A stretch of DNA of 64,000 nt from positions 5,485,001 through 5,549,000 of the forward strand of contig JANTQA010000015.1 in assembly GCA_027625915.1 (NCBI GenBank), read 5' to 3'. Below are positions 59,001 through 64,000 of the stretch, piece after piece (the first letter of the stretch is position 1; each line of letters opens with the position of its first letter). The notes under the pieces were generated by a model. That model did not search any database. It had not been told where the DNA came from and saw only the letters and a program-made list of their open reading frames with translations. Position numbers and translations under genes: made by a program. The DNA is from Anaeramoeba flamelloides (Eukaryota > Metamonada > Anaeramoebidae).

Positions 59001-62000
59001 CAAAGAGAAAATGAACACAGTAATTAGAAGTATTTATAACTTTATTTAGTTTTCGATATTTTTTGAATTTTAGTTTCTTTTGATAATATTTTTCCACTTA
59101 ATTTCTGACATTTATTTTATTCGATAATTTAGGAAAGTAATTTTAATTCAATACTTATTATATTGAGAAGTTAATAATTTCGAATGATAAATGAACCAAA
59201 TAAAAAAAAAGTGCTAATTTAATTCTCATAAATCAGTAACTAACCAAATTCAGAGTTATTAAAAGTCCATAAACAAAGAAACTATTTTTTTATATTCATA
59301 AAATATTTAGATTATGATTCTATTAATTTAATAATTTTCAAAAACATTCCTTACTCAAATTGCTTCTGGGCTGATTGTGTTGTCTAAAATTTGAAGGTGA
59401 ATTCTTCGATTCTTTGAAACTAAATGAATTTTTTATGTTGTCAAATTTTGGAATTTTCCAAGATTGCGATCCATTCAAAAGATTGTGGATCAAAGTAAAG
59501 AAAAAAAAAATAAAGATAATCCAAAAAATGATACATTGTTTGTCCAAAAGTGAAAACCAAAAGTTTTAAAAAGTATAGATAAAATATAGATTGGACAACA
59601 TAAAAGCTTAGATTGATTATGAATTTAGTAAAACTTCTCATTTTAACTTTTTGAAAAATGACTTTATGAAAACTTTTACCAATTGAAAAAAAAAAAAAAT
59701 TTAAATTCTATTTAATCACCCACAACTAGCATCAAAATTGTACAAATGAAATTTCGACAAATTTTACATTTACTTTTTGACACTTTTTTACTACAGGATT
59801 CTTTCAGAAAACTTTATATATATATATATAATTAAACTAGATTCCAAAAATTTGGACACAGTTTAAACAGTGGAACTAACATCATTACTACACTTTAAAT
59901 TCAATTTGGAAAGAATTTTGATTTTACAAACAATTTCATTTTTTGTCTTTTTTGTTTTGTTCTCATTTCTTTTTTTGCAGTTACGTAATCTGTTTGGTTA
60001 GATCTGAAATTTTTTTCAATGGTTGATAGAAGGTTAGTGTTGAGTTTGTTAAATTGGAAAATCATATACAATTGGTAGATGGTATCTTATCATTTGATCG
60101 ATCAACAATTGTTGGTGAAATTTCAACAAATTTACCAAAACATTTTTTGTTCCGCTCGTTTCATTATTTTGGACACACCTGTTTTTATTTTTGAGTTTTA
60201 TTTTTTTTTCTTTTATTTAGATTAAAATGATTACATATTAAAACATTAATACTAGGTAACTTAAACATTGTTTTATATTACAATTAGAAAAATATAATAA
60301 ATTGGGTTTTATTTTGCCTATTTTTGATTTTGGGTGTGTCCAAATTTTTGGAATGGGGTTTATATTCTTGCTGTTAATGAAAATAAACATTAATTTTTAC
60401 CTGTTTATCTGATTGAATTATTTTGTATATTGAAATCTTCTTGAATCTGGCGAGAGAGTGGACCTAGACAACCCTCACAATAATTGGTTCCTGTTCTCAT
60501 CGACACTATAATACACCCCTTCTGTGATTAATATGGGTTTTGTTCCAGTTCTTATTCAGTTTTTCAAAATCAAAAATTTTAATATGTTAAATAAATATCT
60601 CTCAAAAGTAGTGAAGTTTCAGAAACATAATTCAAACTTTCAGGTTTAGTTAAAAACGAAAAATAAAGCAGCTTAATAATATTAAAATTCAATTTTAGAA
60701 GATTTTTGAGAGAATTCCAATTTGTTTTTTTATTTTAAATTCCGAAATTTATAACACTTCAATGAGTAATTTTTCCGCAAAAATACACCTTTCCAATCAG
60801 ATGATTTATATTTTTTTCGATAATACAATTTTTTTAAAACTTTATATCGTTATAACAACCTGAAAGGAACTGATAAAGATTTTTACAAATTGTTATGTCA
60901 TTCATTTACGATTTTTATAATGTAACCCTTTTTAAAATTTTAATAAAAATAAAAATTAACATAACCTTCTATTTTCTATTTATATCTATACAAATCTTCA
61001 CAAAAATGTTAATTTAGGTTGGTAGATCATTTAGAACACACAAAAGGATTATCATTATCAAATATTGAATATTTTATTCTTGACGAGGCAGATAGATTAT
61101 TGGAAATGGGGTTTGAACGCCCAGTTAATACCATAATGGAAAATTTGGAAAAGAATAGAATAAGATCTTTTAAAACACAAAATTTATTAATCTCGTCCAC
61201 TTTAAATGAAAAGGTTAAAAAGCTTGCACGATTTAGTTTAAATAACCCAGTAAAAATCGGGTTTGATATTGATGATTCTACTAACGAACAAAATACTGGC
61301 AGCGAGGGGCAAAAAACAAACAAAAAAAAACAAGAAATATATAAAACTCCTGATACTCTAAACCAGCAATATATTGTTTGTGATACAAAAGAAAGGTTAT
61401 CGACGTTGATATGCTTTTTATTATGGAAAACAAATAAGATCATTAGAAATCGTAAAATTATTATATTTCTGTATTCATGTGATTCGGTGGAATTCCATTA
61501 TAAATTATTCAAAAAATCATTTTTCCCATCTTCATTGGTACCAATAAGAAAAAAATTCCAAAATGTGGAAACCAATCAAGAAGCCAATGATGAAGAACCT
61601 CAAAATGGAGAATCGAAAATGAAAAATTTTATTATGAAGAAAAGCCGCAACAAAGCTGTCACGAATATTTATGGAACAGAATTGGTTAAACTATTTGAGC
61701 ACGTAAAACTGTTTAGGCTTCATGGTAACATCGATCAAAAGAATCGAACAAATACATTTTTTCAATTTTCAAAGGCGACAAGTGGCATCCTATTTTCAAC
61801 GGATGTTGCCGCACGTGGGCTTGATTTGCCACTTGTCGATTGGATTGTTCAATACGACCCGCCAACAAACCACAAGGTTTATGTCCATAGAGTTGGGAGA
61901 ACGGCTAGAATCGGTAATAAGGGTAATTCTTTATTATTTTTAATGCCAAACGAAACCGATTATTTGGACGTCTTAAAGGAAAAAAAGCACAAGATCACAG

Positions 62001-62533
62001 AAATGAGAAGACACACCATCTTGTCATCATTAATTTCAGACCAAGATCTGAAAAATAATTTAATCGATCCCTCAATTGCAAAGCAATATAGCGTTACACA
62101 GCGACAGGTAGTTGCAATTTGGCTTCACAAAGAAATGGAAAAAATTATTGAAGAAAATGAATTAGTTCATGACTTAGCTCGAAGAGGGTTCAATGCTTAT
62201 ATCCGTTCTTATTTGACACACCCACACAAAATTCGTAAAATTTTTGATATTAAAAAGGTTCATCTTGGTCATTTAGCAAAATCCTTTGCACTCAAGGAGA
62301 CACCCACACAAATTGGTAAATATACTTCTAATCAATACCGCAAAAAAAAGCCTCAAAATAAAGGAATCGCTCAATTGAAAAAGGAAGAAGCTATCAGAAA
62401 AAGAAAATTTGACAAAGAAGAACTAAATTGGAAAGCGCAACAGTTCAATAACTCCACACGACACCCAAATTTTTACAATTCCAAAAGTAAACAGTCAGAT
62501 GAAAAAAAATTACTAAATATGGAATTTTTCTAA
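56084..62533 (+). CDS. DBP7: DEAD-box ATP-dependent RNA helicase DBP7/DDX31
   Basis: Exons 56084-56417, 56662-56844, 56957-57131 and 61018-62533; phases agree throughout, total 2,208 nt, 735 aa (yeast Dbp7 about 742). Introns are 244, 112 and 3,886 nt. A Lys/Arg-rich N-terminus precedes the Q-motif region (FSFDSF...PTKIQELS). Motif I AKTGTGKT is 140-147, PTREL 178-182, ATPGR 227-231, DEAD 253-256, motif III SST 290-292, [12 protein letters not shown] around 491-502 and [10 protein letters not shown] 521-530. The C-terminal DUF4217-type region ([22 protein letters not shown], about 597-655) and the FRLHGNIDQ block are characteristic of DBP7/DDX31, which acts in early 60S ribosomal subunit assembly in the nucleolus. 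A 40-residue low-complexity insert sits between motifs III and V. ATPGR is split by the huge intron. All catalytic motifs are intact. Confidence 0.95.
57413..58872 (-). mobile_element. Tc1-like non-autonomous element, disrupted copy in DBP7 intron 3
   Basis: 57413-57600 matches the inner half and 58558-58872 the outer half of the arm at 2412-2946 (CCAATTCAAAATTTTTAAC, TGGTAAATTTGTTGGAATTC, AACCAATCAAATGGTTA, AAAATCAAAATTATTTCCAA). About 950 bp of other sequence separates the halves, either an insertion or a longer version of the element. No transposase frame was found. Confidence 0.65.
59840..60363 (+). mobile_element. Tc1-like non-autonomous element, copy 2 in DBP7 intron 3
   Basis: About 525 bp with good inverted ends: ATTCCAAAAATTTGGACACA (59851-59870) and TGTGTCCAAATTTTTGGAAT ending near 60354, then GGGGTTTATA. 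The GGTGTGTCCAAA terminus is like that of known Tc1-family elements. The body is collinear with the arm at 1497-2037 (TTGATCGATCAACAATTGTT region, TTTACCAAAACATTTTTTG). It is non-coding. Confidence 0.78.
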
Positions 62534-62605
62534 TTTTTTTTTCTTCTTCATAAAAATAAAATAATTAGATTTTTTTGAATTTTTCGATCATTATAAACTC
62601 TGTTT

Positions 62606-63286
62606 CAGTCAAAGGGGCCCAAAGTTTTTTTCAAATATCAATTATTTTATATAATTGACCTTTGAAGAACAAATAAGAAATAAAGAGAATAATACACCTC
62701 AAAGAAATGTTGATATCTGTCTGAAAGAAAACTAATTAATCAATAGCTTTTCTTACATATTGAAAAACTCAAATTCTTAGTGCCCTATTGAGAAAAACAA
62801 GGATGTTCGTTTTGAACTTCTACTGGTATTTGAATAATAAATATGAAACATTTTTCACTTCATTTTCCATACATTTCTTTTAGAAATTAAGCCCCCAAAC
62901 AAAGTTTGTTGGTATTTTTGGTCTCTATTTGAAAAAGGAAATGAAAATGAAGTGAAAATTTTTCACATTTATTAAACAAATATCAAGATCAAAGATCAAA
63001 TTGAATTGCAATAGAAATCAATATGATTTCTCAACAATCTTTACATGGTTTCAATGACATTAGAATAACACGTTTTTACCAAGTGACTATTGATCTTGCA
63101 ATAAAAAATTTTTTGCAAATGAATGACGTTTTTAAAAAAAAAATCGAAAAAAAAAAACAAAAATGTGTAGAAATGTGAAAAAATGATTTCAATTTTGAAA
63201 ATTTCCAAAATAAAATTTTTCTTCTAATATCTATGCAAACCCTTTAAACACGTGTATTATACCATTACAACTGGGCCCCTTTGACT
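62606..63286 (+). mobile_element. TIR element, family B, best-preserved copy
   Basis: A 681-bp element with crisp 16-17-bp inverted ends CAGTCAAAGGGGCCCA and TGGGCCCCTTTGACTG. The GC-rich ends stand out in this AT-rich DNA. It begins 72 bp after the DBP7 stop. An internal stretch at 62845-62960 (AAATGAAAATGAAGTGAAAA and its partner GTGAAAAATGTTTCAT region) is itself an inverted repeat that the other two copies lack. No clear target-site duplication and no coding frame. Confidence 0.82.
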
Positions 63287-63547
63287 GAAAAATAGTTTAG
63301 TTTTAATTTTTTATTTTAAAATTGTTATTCTGTTGAATGTTATTTGTAAAATGGAAAATTATTTAACCTTTTTCTTAAAAAGTTTTAATATAGATTTCAA
63401 ACAATTTTATTAGTAATTTTTGAGAAAAAAAATTTATTCGGAATAACCCAGTTAAAAATTATTTATAGAATGAATATTATTACCAAAAATGAAACAAATA
63501 AAATCTTTCAACTATTCCTTGATTTGAAGAGAAACCCCCTTAGTGTC

Positions 63548-63736
63548 GATTCCACTTTTAAGGCACTTACTTTCAACGAAATTTAAGGCACAATAAAAAT
63601 CTCAAATTAAGGCACAAAATTTAGATTTTCAAGTAAAATAAATTGTGAAAAAAAAAAATCCAAAAAATATGCCTTTCTTTGAGTTTTTTTTGTGCCTTTA
63701 ATTTCTTTGAAAGTTTGAGTCTTAAAAGTGGAACTA
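63548..63736. mobile_element. Short palindromic MITE, family C, copy 3
   Basis: Inverted ends ATTCCACTTTTAAGGCAC and CTTAAAAGTGGAACTA, with internal CAAATTAAGGCACAAAA and its complement, as in 24215-24405. About 190 bp, non-coding. Confidence 0.75.
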
Positions 63737-64000
63737 ACTAAATTTAAACAATTGGGTTTTATTTTTTGACAAGAGTACTGAATCTATTAAGGCTTTTTGA
63801 TATTTAAAATAATTGTAATACATAAGGATCAATATACCGGGATAAGGTTTTATTGATATATGTTGGATAGAGAACTATCAAATCTGTTAAAGAGAGAGTT
63901 TTGAAGTGAATAAAATTCAGACATCCGATTAAATATACGGGTATATTTTTTTTTTAAAAAAAGAATTTGTTTTAATGAAGGAGCAAATTTTGAGATTTGA

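Larger units (their letters stand above)
57132..61017 (+). other. Large third intron of DBP7 (3,886 nt) filled with repeats
   Basis: GTAAAT donor at 57132, TTTAG acceptor at 61017; phase 2 inside the Arg codon of ATPGR. It contains a Tc1-like arm (57413-58872, split), a second, better preserved Tc1-like copy (59840-60363), and duplicated blocks: GTTAAAAAACACTT...GAAGAGACTAAAT near 57640-57720 and again near 58925-59005, and a diverged pair at 57260-57360 and 59080-59190. No second gene is seen. Confidence 0.85.
62534..64000. other. Spacer downstream of DBP7, mostly MITEs
   Basis: Two elements (62606-63286 and 63548-63736) fill over half of this stretch; no gene is seen. The DBP7 3' end must lie within the 72 bases before the first element or inside it. 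Confidence 0.65.

Noticed and set aside
61027-61443. Minus-strand 138-codon frame in DBP7
   Set aside because: Antisense to helicase motifs II and III; no own signature.
1-64000. tRNA, rRNA, snRNA and CRISPR signals
   Set aside because: GGTTCGA-like strings occur only in coding or random context without a cloverleaf; no rRNA core motifs and no regularly spaced repeats were seen.

Overview
This is AT-rich nuclear DNA (roughly a quarter G+C by eye) from a microbial eukaryote. It has spliceosomal GT-AG introns, wide intergenic space, Lys/Glu- and Asn-rich low-complexity protein tracts, LINE fragments and many short terminal-inverted-repeat elements. An amoeboid protist (for example Anaeramoeba-like) would fit, but the sequence alone cannot fix the species. 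All six gene models end in TAA.

Layout. 1-5.1 kb: repeats only, namely an inverted pair of Tc1-like non-autonomous elements followed by a decayed LINE. 5.2-16.8 kb (minus): a CLASP microtubule-regulator gene in four exons, TOG1-TOG2 in exons 1-3 and TOG3-TOG4 in exon 4. Its two large introns carry a LINE fragment, a TIR element and a Crypton-like fragment. 20.6-26.2 kb (minus): a three-exon DHHC-family palmitoyltransferase (DHYC variant) with a 4.5-kb first intron. 31.8-38.2 kb (minus): an uninterrupted UTP10/HEATR1 gene. 42.8-43.9 kb (minus): an M20D amidohydrolase that is clearly richer in GC than its surroundings. 48.0-50.0 kb (plus): a three-exon gene for an unrecognised, very basic protein. 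51.7-52.9 kb: a doubtful decayed coding frame. 56.1-62.5 kb (plus): a four-exon DBP7/DDX31 DEAD-box helicase whose third intron is 3.9 kb of transposon debris. The rest is AT-rich spacer with MITE-like elements.

Four genes are split in a way that hides their identity unless exons are joined: CLASP, the palmitoyltransferase, DBP7 and the basic protein. In each model every junction keeps phase and the total length divides by three. Introns fall into two size classes: 97-249 nt and 3.1-4.5 kb. The large ones are swollen with mobile-element remains.

Functionally, UTP10 (small-subunit processome) and DBP7 (large-subunit assembly) both serve ribosome biogenesis. The others cover microtubule dynamics, membrane protein lipidation and peptide/amide hydrolysis. 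There is no operon-like logic and no obvious new multi-gene system. The most interesting points are the intron inflation, the family of TIR elements, the DHYC enzyme with substituted zinc ligands, and the GC-rich amidohydrolase.
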